Source of the DNA: Streptacidiphilus jiangxiensis
GTDB taxonomy: Bacteria; Actinomycetota; Actinomycetes; Streptomycetales; Streptomycetaceae
Assembly: GCF_900109465.1 (NCBI RefSeq)
Contig: NZ_FOAZ01000011.1
Coordinates: 1 to 64,000, forward strand
Reading direction: 5' to 3'
Length of the DNA stretch: 64,000 nucleotides
Shown here in pieces: positions 8,704 through 16,155 of the stretch. The notes under the pieces are model-generated. The model was given only the letters and a program-made list of their open reading frames with translations, did no database searches and was not told the origin of the DNA. Both the position numbers and the translations under genes were made by a program. Each line of letters begins with the position of its first letter. Within the stretch, counting starts at the first letter, position 1.

Positions 8704-10257
8704 TCAGCGCCTTTCCGCGCCGCGGCGGCGGAGCGGGGTGGGGGCGCTTTCCGGGTGACTGAGCGCCTGAGCGGGTCCGGGGCGGCCGTCCTCCGTCGGG
8801 GAGGAGTGGTCGGCCGAGGCCGGTCGGCTCGGACCGGGCTGCCGTGAACGGCTGCCGACCCGGGGCGTGGGGCGACCGCGTCCGGGGCTGCCCTGGGGCG
8901 GCACCGTCGGCAGCGAGGAGCCGAACGCCTCACCGCCACCGGAGCCGGTCGTGCCCTGCGTGGGTACGGCCGATCCGGTGCCGACCGCGCTGCCGAGGCC
9001 GCTGCCGGTGTTGCCGCCGACGGCTCCGCCACCGGGCCCGCCGGGCTCCGGGCGCTTGGCCCGGAACGTGCTCCGGTAGACCGCCGGGGACACGCCCAAC
9101 TGCCGCCGGAAGTGGCCGCGGAGCGCCACCGGCGAGCGGAAGCCGCAGCGGCGTGCGACCTCGTCGACGGAGAGCTCGGTGGTCTCCAGCAGCCGCTGTG
9201 CCTGCAGCACCCGCTGTGAGATCAGCCATTGCAGCGGGGCACTGCCGGTCAGCGACCGGAAGCGCCGGTCGAAGGTGCGTCGGCTCATGTAGGCGCGGGC
9301 GGCCAACACCTCGACGTCGAACTGCTTGGAGAGGTTGTCGAGCGCCCAGGTCACGACCTCGGCGAGCGGGTCGTTGCCGATTTCCTCGGGTAAAGACCGA
9401 TCGACGTAGGGAGCCTGTCCGCCGGAGCGGCGCACCGGGACGACCAGGCGGCGGGCGAGCGTGGCGGCTGCCTCCGCGCCGTGGTCGGTCCGGACGACGT
9501 GGAGGCACAGGTCGATGCCGGCGGCGGTGCCGGCGCTGGTCAGCACGTCGCCCTCGTCGATGAAGAGTTCGCGCGGGTCGACCTGGATCTGGGGGTAGCG
9601 CTTGGCCAGGGTGGGCGCGTACATCCAGTGCGTGGTCGCGGGGCGGCCGTCCAGCAGGCCGGCGGCGGCGAGGACGAAGGCGCCCGTGCAGAGGCCGATG
9701 ATGCGGGCGCCCTCGGCGTGGGCCTTGCGGAGCGCGGCGAGCGCCTCGGCGGGAGGCGTCTGTCCGGCCGAGCGCCAGGCGGGGACGACGACGGTGCCGG
9801 CGCGGGCGAGGCCGTCGAGTCCGTAGGGCGCGGTCATGGTCAGGCCGCCGGTCGTGGCCAGCGGGCCGTTCTCCCCGGCGCAGACGAGCAGCCGGTAGTG
9901 GGGGAGTCCGGTGTCCTGGCGGTCGATGCCGAAGACGGAGAGCGGGATCGAGCTCTCGAAGATGGGCCCACCGCTGAAGAGCAGGACGGCCACGATCTCC
10001 GGGCGGCGACGGCCTGAGAGCTTCCGTGAGGCGGTGGCGAGGCCGGTTGATCCGCTGGCGAGGCTGCCGGAACCGGTGGCGCCGATGGGGACGCCGGCGG
10101 CCGCCTCGTCCCCGGTGGCGGTATTCCTGCTGACCCTGCTCAAGGCGCTCCGGCCCCCCTCGCTGTCATGGTCGTCCCGGTCCTGTGGTTCCTCGGTGCC
10201 GTGCGCACCCGTCCTTGATGGTTGCTGGTCGAGCCCCCGCTCTCGCTCCGTTTCCAT
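8704..10257 (-). CDS. adpA: AdpA, AraC/GlxA-family global developmental regulator
   Basis: Master activator of morphological development and secondary metabolism in Streptomyces. It has an N-terminal DJ-1/PfpI (GATase1-like) dimerisation domain ([21 protein letters not shown] ... [19 protein letters not shown]) and a C-terminal AraC DNA-binding domain with two helix-turn-helices ([37 protein letters not shown]). Both are almost identical to known AdpA. The inter-domain segment DRSLPEE carries a TTA leucine codon, so translation should depend on bldA tRNA. At 517 aa it is longer than the roughly 400-aa family norm, with a Gly/Ser/Pro-rich C-terminal tail of about 120 residues and an N-terminal extension. 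The ATG at 10257 lacks a clear ribosome site. No in-frame ATG or GTG follows it before the conserved RKLSGRRR, so the true start is uncertain. Confidence 0.95.
   Translation of the reverse strand: METERERGLDQQPSRTGAHGTEEPQDRDDHDSEGGRSALSRVSRNTATGDEAAAGVPIGATGSGSLASGSTGLATASRKLSGRRRPEIVAVLLFSGGPIFESSIPLSVFGIDRQDTGLPHYRLLVCAGENGPLATTGGLTMTAPYGLDGLARAGTVVVPAWRSAGQTPPAEALAALRKAHAEGARIIGLCTGAFVLAAAGLLDGRPATTHWMYAPTLAKRYPQIQVDPRELFIDEGDVLTSAGTAAGIDLCLHVVRTDHGAEAAATLARRLVVPVRRSGGQAPYVDRSLPEEIGNDPLAEVVTWALDNLSKQFDVEVLAARAYMSRRTFDRRFRSLTGSAPLQWLISQRVLQAQRLLETTELSVDEVARRCGFRSPVALRGHFRRQLGVSPAVYRSTFRAKRPEPGGPGGGAVGGNTGSGLGSAVGTGSAVPTQGTTGSGGGEAFGSSLPTVPPQGSPGRGRPTPRVGSRSRQPGPSRPASADHSSPTEDGRPGPAQALSHPESAPTPLRRRGAERR
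9391..9393 (-). promoter_or_regulatory. TTA (bldA-dependent) codon in adpA
   Basis: In-frame TTA at about residue 289, within DRSLPEE between the two AdpA domains, the same place as in S. coelicolor and S. griseus adpA. TTA codons are read only by the developmentally controlled bldA tRNA. It is the only in-frame TTA I noticed in the window; I did not check every codon by computation. Confidence 0.93.
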
Positions 10258-10708
10258 CAAGATCGAATCTACTGGCTCGGATGATGCTGTTGCGACTAGT
10301 TCACCATCAGACGCTATGTCGACATGGCAATTTGGCGTGAAGCATTCGATCTCGAAGCGTGGCACCCATCACTCCGTCAGGGAAGGGGGCGTGTCACGGC
10401 GTGGCCAGTTGTCGCACGGTTCCAACACAGTTGACACCGCCGCCGTGGCCCGGCCGGGCCGCCTGGGCTGCGCGTATGGCCAACCACGGGCATGTGTCAT
10501 CAAGTTGACCGAAAAGAGGCGTCCTGGAGCGCGGGGGGCGCACGCCCCGCGCACATTTCCCCCTGCGCTCCACCTCAAGCGGGCCCTGACGGCGCCCGCG
10601 CCGGGCGCGGGTCGCGACCGGGCATCGCGCCCCGTGAGGCGGTTTTCCGCCGGGTCGAGTGTGGTCCTGACCACAGGGGTGCGTTGACTCAGTCTTTAGG
10701 GTGAGCGG
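10258..10708. other. adpA upstream regulatory region
   Basis: 451 bases between divergent adpA and a GNAT gene. The 10258-10370 part is clearly less GC-rich (runs such as GTGAACTAGTCGCAACAGCATC), as expected for a regulated promoter, and an open frame through it is probably untranslated leader. A hairpin GCGCGGGG/CCCCGCGC sits at 10529-10552, and TTGACT (10684-10689) followed by TTTAGG may be the GNAT promoter. Long, controlled upstream regions are known for adpA. I could not pick out specific AdpA or ArpA-type sites with confidence. Confidence 0.5.
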
Positions 10709-11485
10709 ATGGGAGTCGAACTCGCCGTCGCCAACGCCGCAAGCCACTGGACGGCCATGGCGAAGGTCCGTGGCTGGCAGTCGATCGAGGGCGCGGGGTT
10801 CACCGCGGTCCGGGCGGACACGGTGCACCGCGTCCTGCTGGCGGCCGGTCCCCCCTCGGACACGGAGGCGCTGCGGGCCGAGCTGCGGGCGCTTTTCCGC
10901 CGATGGGAGTCGAGCCACGCCTGCGTGGAGGACCCGACGAGGACTCTCGATCTGTCCGACCTCGGCTTCGAAGCCGCCTTGGCCATGCCGGTGATGATCC
11001 GTCCGCCCGGTCCGGTGGTGGACGGGGACGGTTTGCGCCATCGGGGCGACCCGGAGCGGGTCCAGGCCGGGGAGGCCCGGGACGAGCGCGACCTGGCCGA
11101 GGTCGAGCGCGTCGTCGTGGAGGGCTTCCCGATCGCCCGACACCAACCGTGGCGACGCGGCGGACACTTCCCGGCCTGCGACGGCGACATAGCGGGACGT
11201 CGCAGCTGGCTGGCCCACGTCGACGGCCGCCCGGCCGCCGCGTGCATCACCCACGACGACGGAGCGGCGGTTGGCCTCTACTGGGTGGCCACCCTTCCCG
11301 ACCATCGCTCGCGCGGGGCAGCCCGCGCCCTGCTGCGCGCCGCCCTCGCCGCCCACCCGGACCGTCCGGCCACCTTGACGGCCACCCTTCTGGGTGAACC
11401 CCTCTATCGCCGCCTGGGCTTCGTCGAGGGCGGCCTCGCCCGCTGGTGGCAGTTTCCGGCGACGACCGCCGCGCCCCGTCGGTGA
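10709..11485 (+). CDS. GNAT-family N-acetyltransferase
   Basis: 258-aa protein with a C-terminal GNAT fold. The acetyl-CoA-binding segment is VATLPDHRSRGAARALLRAALAA (R-x-x-G-x-A, about residues 188-208), and the final strand LYRRLGFVEGG is typical of the family. The N-terminal half (ELAVANAASHWTAMAKVRGWQSIEGAGFTAVR) resembles the non-catalytic half of two-domain GNATs. The ATG at 10709 follows a GGGTGAGC. The substrate is unknown. It is divergent from adpA with a long regulatory gap. Confidence 0.8.
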   Translation: MGVELAVANAASHWTAMAKVRGWQSIEGAGFTAVRADTVHRVLLAAGPPSDTEALRAELRALFRRWESSHACVEDPTRTLDLSDLGFEAALAMPVMIRPPGPVVDGDGLRHRGDPERVQAGEARDERDLAEVERVVVEGFPIARHQPWRRGGHFPACDGDIAGRRSWLAHVDGRPAAACITHDDGAAVGLYWVATLPDHRSRGAARALLRAALAAHPDRPATLTATLLGEPLYRRLGFVEGGLARWWQFPATTAAPRR

Positions 11486-11543
11486 TCTCCCCCGGCAGCC
11501 CTCTCCCGCCGTCTGGTGGCGCGGCCTCGCCGCAGTCCGCGAC

Positions 11544-11853
11544 GTTCCGGAGCCCGGGCCGCCGCGAGCGGTCGCGCTGATCCGTCCTATAGCTGTCGCC
11601 GCGCCCGGTTTCGGAGCCCGGGCCGCCGCGAGCGGTCGCGCCGGTCCGTCCTACGGTCGCCGCGCCCGGTTTCGGAGCCCGGGCCGCCGCGAGCGGTCGC
11701 GCCGGTCCGTCCTACGGTCGCCGCGCCCGGTTTCGGAGCCCGGGCCGCCGCGAGCGGTCGCGCCGATCCGTCCTACGGTCGCCGCGCCCGGTTTCGGAGC
11801 CCGGGCCGCCGCGAGCGGTCGCGCCGATCCGTCCTACGGTCGCCGCGCCCCGG
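11544..11853. repeat. Tandem repeat, five copies of a ~61-bp unit
   Basis: Units begin at GAGCCCGGGCC at 11550, 11614, 11675, 11736 and 11797, giving periods of 64, 61, 61 and 61 bases. Copies differ by only one or two bases except the first, which carries CTATAGCTG in place of CTACGG. Each unit contains GCCGCGAGCGGTCGCG and CGCCGCGCCCGGTTTCGG. The unit is not a multiple of three and the array lies between stop codons, so it is non-coding despite open frames through it. Flanking 11486-11543 and 11854-12070 show no gene. Confidence 0.92.
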
Positions 11854-12070
11854 TGGGTGAGTCCCGGCTGTCGACCTGGGGCTCGGTGTGCCGGAGCCCT
11901 CCCGGCTCCGTGGAGACCGCCGCCTCGCCCGTCGGTCGAACGTTGCCGGTGGCGGCCACCTGCGGCGATGCCGCCTCGGTCCCGGGCGTCCCATGGTCGC
12001 AGCGCCCCGGCGGACGAGCCCCGCCGGACGCGCCCCGGCCGGGGGTGGGTGGCGCAGCCGGGAGGGGGTG

Positions 12071-12769
12071 TCAGGGGACGAGCGGAGCTGCCAGGACCTC
12101 GTCCACGGCCTCCGGCAGCCCCGCGGCGGTGAGGGTCGGGTGGTAGCCCAGCTCGGGCCAGGGGCGGCCATGGTCGAGCCAGACGCTGCGCAGGCCTGCC
12201 ACGGCCGCGCCGGCGATGTCGGCGGGGGCGTGGTCGCCGACCATCCAGGTGCTGCGTGTCCACTCCTCCTCCGCCCAGGTGTTCGCGGTGCCCTGGCCGG
12301 CGAGGCCGCAGCGGTCCGCGGCCAGGCGGAAGATCTGCGGGTCGGGCTTCTCGTAGTTCGCCTCCTCCGAGATCACCCAGGCGTCGACCAGGCCGTCCAG
12401 GCCGGTGCGCTCGATCTTGGCCTGCTGCTGTCTGGTCGATCCGTTGCTCACGATCCCGAGGGTCCAGCCGGCGGCCCGGGCTTTCCGGAGCGCGGCGCAG
12501 TGGGCCTCGGGGCAGTCGATGAGCTCGATCATCGTCTCCGCGTAGTCGTCGAGCAGGGATTCGAGCGATACCCGCAGGCCGTAGCGGGCGACCGCGGCAC
12601 GCATCAGGGCCTCCCGGGGGAAGTACCCGCCGCAGTCCAGGGTGGACAGCCAGCCGAGGTCTTCCTGGGGCAGGGCCCGGGTTCGGAGGAAGTGCCGTGC
12701 CCAGCCACGGAAGGCCTGGTTCCGATCGATGAGGGTGTTGTCAAGATCGAAGAGGAGCAGAGGCGGCAT
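12071..12769 (-). CDS. HAD-superfamily hydrolase (phosphatase, subfamily IA)
   Basis: 232-aa cytoplasmic phosphatase of the haloacid dehalogenase superfamily. Motif I is FDLDNTLID at residues about 7-15 (nucleophile Asp and acid Asp), motif II SNGSTRQQQ near residue 120, motif III the Lys of YEKPDPQIFRLA, and motif IV MVGDHAPADIAGA. The alpha-helical cap between motifs I and II is of the C1 type. Similar proteins dephosphorylate nucleotides or sugar phosphates, but the substrate cannot be assigned. It is a lone gene, convergent with the repeat tract and divergent from the universal stress protein. Confidence 0.88.
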   Translation of the reverse strand: MPPLLLFDLDNTLIDRNQAFRGWARHFLRTRALPQEDLGWLSTLDCGGYFPREALMRAAVARYGLRVSLESLLDDYAETMIELIDCPEAHCAALRKARAAGWTLGIVSNGSTRQQQAKIERTGLDGLVDAWVISEEANYEKPDPQIFRLAADRCGLAGQGTANTWAEEEWTRSTWMVGDHAPADIAGAAVAGLRSVWLDHGRPWPELGYHPTLTAAGLPEAVDEVLAAPLVP

Positions 12770-13113
12770 GGCCGCATGGTTTCAGTCTGATGGCATATGC
12801 GGCAGTCGTCTCGACAGCTTTTGTCCGAAAGTGAATCGAAGCTCAGGGCGCGCTGTCTGCGCCTGCACCGTTGCACATGGCCCGGAGCTCAGGCATGCTC
12901 CATGCACGCCCCGGGCGTGCGCATCCTCCGTTCGCGGGAACTGTGCAGCCTGTGCGCTCCGCATCTGGGCGCGGACAGAATGTCGCCGTACCCTGGAGGG
13001 AAGGGGAAAACCGGCCGCTCACAGGCCCCACTCCGCCAAGATCGCCGTCGGCTTCCCCGTGCTCCGCCAGCGCACCACTCCTCGCATCCCACCTCGCGAA
13101 ACGTCCTCAAGTT
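12770..13113. other. Intergenic region upstream of the stress-protein gene
   Basis: 344 bases between divergent HAD and universal stress genes. Open frames run through part of it but show no domain or codon pattern. The inverted pair GCATGCTCCATGC (12894-12906) is the only palindrome noted. No clear promoter. Confidence 0.4.
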
Positions 13114-13644
13114 ATGGCCGGTTACGAGCACCGAGAGCCCCGCGACCCCGAACAGACGACGGGACCCCACCTGCCGATGCCCAGTTTTGAAGTCAAGCCA
13201 CAGCGGACACGCCCGTGTGACCCGGCGTTCCTCCACGGTGTCGTAGTCGGCTTCGACGGGTCCGTCTCCAGCGAGCGGGCGCTCGCCTACGCGGTGGGCA
13301 TGGCACGGCGGTCCGGATCAGGTCTTGTGCTGGTGCATGTCGCCAACCGGCTGCCGGCGACGGTCTGGGCCGGCTGCGAGCCGCCCGTCTTCGTGGACGT
13401 ACCGGACCACCGGACCGAGGTGCTCGGCCTGGAGCTGGCTTGTGCGGACTATCTGGCCGACGTCCCGTGGGTGTTGGTGGAGCGTGGCGGGGACATCTGC
13501 CACGAGCTGGAGGAGGTCGCGCGGGAGTACGCCGCGGACGCCATCGTCGTCGGCGGCTCCCACGGCCTGCTGGGCCGCCTCTTCGGCTCCGTCGCGGGTC
13601 GGCTGGCCAAGCGGGCCAACCGCCCCGTCGTCGTCATTCCCTGA
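13114..13644 (+). CDS. Universal stress protein (UspA family)
   Basis: 176-aa protein with one USP domain. VVVGFDGSVSSERALAYAVGMARRSGSGLVLVHV (residues about 45-78) is the first strand-helix unit, and the C-terminus DAIVVGGSHGLLGRLFGSVAGRLAKRANRPVVVIP carries the ATP-binding G-2x-G-9x-G-S/T-like loop in modified form (GGSHGLLGRLFGSVAGRLAK). The N-terminal 40 residues are polar and unordered. The ATG at 13114 is the first start close to the domain; an earlier in-frame ATG at 12871 would add a proline-rich leader I do not believe. Such proteins respond to hypoxia, stress or starvation, but a direct function is not visible. Confidence 0.82.
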   Translation: MAGYEHREPRDPEQTTGPHLPMPSFEVKPQRTRPCDPAFLHGVVVGFDGSVSSERALAYAVGMARRSGSGLVLVHVANRLPATVWAGCEPPVFVDVPDHRTEVLGLELACADYLADVPWVLVERGGDICHELEEVAREYAADAIVVGGSHGLLGRLFGSVAGRLAKRANRPVVVIP

Positions 13645-13752
13645 GCACGCCTTCCGGAGCGCGTCCGAGCATCCCCGGAGCTCCCGGAGCCCCTGGGCCC
13701 GCGCTTGACCGCCGGGCCGGTACCGGGGCCGCTGAAGGCCACCGAGCGGCAG

Positions 13753-13776
13753 GTGGGGCGCCCTGGGGCGCCCCAC
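13753..13776. terminator. Bidirectional hairpin terminator between the stress-protein gene and acdH
   Basis: Perfect 10-bp stem GTGGGGCGCC/GGCGCCCCAC with loop CTGG, between two convergent genes (stops at 13644 and 13790). Confidence 0.75.
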
Positions 13777-13789
13777 GGGAGTCATCCGG

Positions 13790-14968
13790 TCAGGACGGCA
13801 TGCCGAGCTCGCGCGAGATGAGCATCCGCTGCACCTCCGAGGTGCCCTCGCCGATCTCCAGGATCTTGCAGTCCCGCCAGAACCGGGCCACCGGGAACTC
13901 GTTCATGAAGCCGTAGCCGCCGTGGATCTGCGTGGCCTCACGCGCGTTGTCCACGGCCGCCTCGGAGGAGTACAGCTTGGCGATGGCCGCCTCCTTCTTG
14001 AACGGCTCACCGGCCACCATCTTGCTGGCCGCGTGGTACCAGGCCAGACGGGCCAGGTGGGCCCGCATCTCCATGTCGGCGACCTTGAACTGGATCGCCT
14101 GGTTGGCGCCGATCGGGCGGCCGAAGGCGTGCCGCTCGGCCGAGTAGCGGACCGACTCGTCGACGCAGCCCTGGGCCAGACCGGTGGCCAGCGCGGCGAT
14201 CGCGATGCGTCCCTCGTCCAGGATCCGCAGGAACTGGGCGTACCCGCGGCCCGGCGCACCGAGCAGGTTGGCCGCTGGCACGCGGCAGTCGGTGAAGGAG
14301 AGCTCCCGGGTGTCCGAGGCGTTCCAGCCGACCTTCGAGTACTTCTTGGACACCGTGAAGCCCGGCGTCCCGGTGGGCACGATGATGCTGGAGATCGAGC
14401 GCGTGGGCGAGGTCTTCCCGGAATCCTCATCCGAAGGGGTGAGGGCAGTGACGGTGACCAGACCGGTGATGTCCGTGCCGGAGTTGGTGATGAAGCACTT
14501 GGTGCCGTTGATCACCCACTCGTCGGTCTCCCGGTCGTACCGGGCGGTGGTCCGCGTGGCGCCCGCGTCCGACCCGCCCTCGGGCTCGGTCAGGCCGAAG
14601 GCGCCGAGCATCTCGCCGGAGCAGAGCTTCGGCAGCCAGGTGCGCTTCTGCTCCTCGGTGCCGAAGAGGTGGATCGGCATGGCGCCGAGCGAGACCGCGG
14701 CCTCCAGGGTGATCGCCACGGAGGAGTCGACCCGGGCCAGCTCCTCCAGGACGAGGCCGAGCGTGAAGTAGTCACCGCCCATGCCCCCGTACTCCTCCGG
14801 GAAGGGCAGGCCGAACAGGCCCATCCGCCCCATCTCGCGGACGATCTCGTAGGGGAACTCCTCCTGCTCGTAGAACTCGCCGATCTTCGGGGCGATCACG
14901 TCGCGGGCGAACTCCCGGACCGTGCGGCGCAGTTCCTCGTGCTCGGGTTCGAGGCGGTGGTCCAGCAT
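13790..14968 (-). CDS. acdH: Branched/short-chain acyl-CoA dehydrogenase
   Basis: FAD-dependent alpha,beta-dehydrogenation of acyl-CoA esters; 392 aa, full length. The ACAD signatures GAFGLTEPEGGSDA (about residues 124-137) and QIHGGYGFMNEFPVARFWRDCKI are present. The catalytic base appears as Glu in EIGEGTSEVQR near residue 375, the usual SCAD-like place, rather than at the position used by isovaleryl-CoA dehydrogenase. As last gene of the operon accD1-accA1-hmgL-acdH it should feed 3-methylcrotonyl-CoA to the carboxylase. AcdH of S. coelicolor, the apparent orthologue, is needed for leucine, isoleucine and valine use. CAGGAG lies 6 bases before the ATG. A 199-bp gap after hmgL may hold its own promoter. 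Confidence 0.92.
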   Translation of the reverse strand: MLDHRLEPEHEELRRTVREFARDVIAPKIGEFYEQEEFPYEIVREMGRMGLFGLPFPEEYGGMGGDYFTLGLVLEELARVDSSVAITLEAAVSLGAMPIHLFGTEEQKRTWLPKLCSGEMLGAFGLTEPEGGSDAGATRTTARYDRETDEWVINGTKCFITNSGTDITGLVTVTALTPSDEDSGKTSPTRSISSIIVPTGTPGFTVSKKYSKVGWNASDTRELSFTDCRVPAANLLGAPGRGYAQFLRILDEGRIAIAALATGLAQGCVDESVRYSAERHAFGRPIGANQAIQFKVADMEMRAHLARLAWYHAASKMVAGEPFKKEAAIAKLYSSEAAVDNAREATQIHGGYGFMNEFPVARFWRDCKILEIGEGTSEVQRMLISRELGMPS

Positions 14969-15080
14969 GGTGGTCTCCTGAGGGTGGGGAGGCGGAAGAA
15001 GGGAAACGGGTGGCTGCCGAGCGGCCTCGTGGGCGAATCGCGGCGGCCGTCCGGTGGTCGTATGCGGTTGTTCCGGCGTC

Positions 15081-15137
15081 GGTGCCGGTGCGGGTGCGGG
15101 TGCCGGTGCGGGTGCGGGTGCGGGTGCGGGTGCCGGT
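15081..15137. repeat. Hexanucleotide microsatellite (GGTGCG/GGTGCC)n
   Basis: About nine and a half tandem hexamers of GGTGCS between the hmgL stop and the acdH start. Such perfect short repeats are slippage-prone. It is non-coding here. Confidence 0.85.
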
Positions 15138-15168
15138 CACGGCTCGCCGGGCCGGGACCGGCGCTCGT

Positions 15169-16146
15169 TCAGCTCGGTCCGACCAGGGCCCGAACGGCCC
15201 GGGAGGGGCTCGGTCGGCCCAGGTGGCCGGCGAGCCACTGGCTCGTGGCGGCCAGCGAGGGGAGGTCGACGCCGGTCTCGATGCCGAGGCCGTGCAGCAT
15301 CCACACCAGGTCCTCGGTGGCGAGGTTGCCGGTGGCGCTCTTGGCGTAGGGGCAGCCGCCGAGGCCGCCGGCCGAGGCGTCCACCACCGAGACGCCGCAG
15401 CGCAGTGCGGCCAGGGTGTTGGCGAGGGCCTGGCCGTAGGTGTCGTGGAAGTGCACGGCGAGCCGCTCCGGGCCGACACCGGCGGCGGCGAACGCGCCGA
15501 GCAGCGCCTCCACCTGGCCCGGCGTACCGGTGCCGATGGTGTCACCGAGGCTGAGTTCGGCGCAGCCGAGGTCGAGCAGGGCCTTGCCGACGGCCACGAC
15601 CTGCTCGGCCGCCACCGGGCCCTCCCACGGGTCGCCGAAGCACATCGAGAGGTAGCCGCGGACGGTGAGCCCGGACTCGGTGGCGCGGTGGACGACGGGG
15701 GCGAACATCTCCAGCGATTCGGCGACCGTCCGGTTCAGATTCCTGGACGCGAAGGTCTCCGTGGCGCTGCCGAAGACCGCGATGTCCGTGGCGCCGAGGG
15801 CGAGCGCCCGGTCCAGCCCGCGCTCGTTGGGCACCAGGACCGGCAGCCGCAGCCCCGGGTACTGCCGCGGCAACTCGGCGACGCGCGGGAAGAGTTCCTC
15901 GGCGTCGGCCAACTGGGGGACCCACTTGGGGTGGACGAAGCTGGTCGCCTCGACGGTCCGCAGCCCCGCCTGCGCGAGGCGGCCGATGAACTCGGCCTTG
16001 ACCTCGATCGGCAGGGCGACGGACTCGTTCTGCAGGCCGTCGCGCGGGCCTACCTCGTGGATCCGGACGCGGGCCGGCAGGCCGTCCGAACGGACGGGCA
16101 TGGGCAGGCCGAGCTCCAGCACGGTCGGCTCGGTGTGATCGGTCAT
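15169..16146 (-). CDS. hmgL: Hydroxymethylglutaryl-CoA lyase
   Basis: Cleaves HMG-CoA to acetoacetate and acetyl-CoA, the last step of leucine degradation. At 325 aa it has the DRE-TIM barrel start VRIHEVGPRDGLQNE (residues about 27-41), the HMGL signature SAGGLGGCPYAKSATGNLATED with the catalytic Cys, and metal ligands in FHDTYGQALAN. The ATG at 16146 has GAGGAG five bases upstream; a GTG two codons earlier is less well placed. It starts 9 bases after the accA1 stop, so the pair is translationally close. Its presence is what points the operon to leucine rather than propionate metabolism. Confidence 0.93.
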   Translation of the reverse strand: MTDHTEPTVLELGLPMPVRSDGLPARVRIHEVGPRDGLQNESVALPIEVKAEFIGRLAQAGLRTVEATSFVHPKWVPQLADAEELFPRVAELPRQYPGLRLPVLVPNERGLDRALALGATDIAVFGSATETFASRNLNRTVAESLEMFAPVVHRATESGLTVRGYLSMCFGDPWEGPVAAEQVVAVGKALLDLGCAELSLGDTIGTGTPGQVEALLGAFAAAGVGPERLAVHFHDTYGQALANTLAALRCGVSVVDASAGGLGGCPYAKSATGNLATEDLVWMLHGLGIETGVDLPSLAATSQWLAGHLGRPSPSRAVRALVGPS

Positions 16147-16155
16147 CGCCACTCC

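Noticed and set aside
11544-11853. Possible CRISPR array
   Set aside because: Units are contiguous 61-bp tandem copies with no unique spacers and no cas genes nearby.
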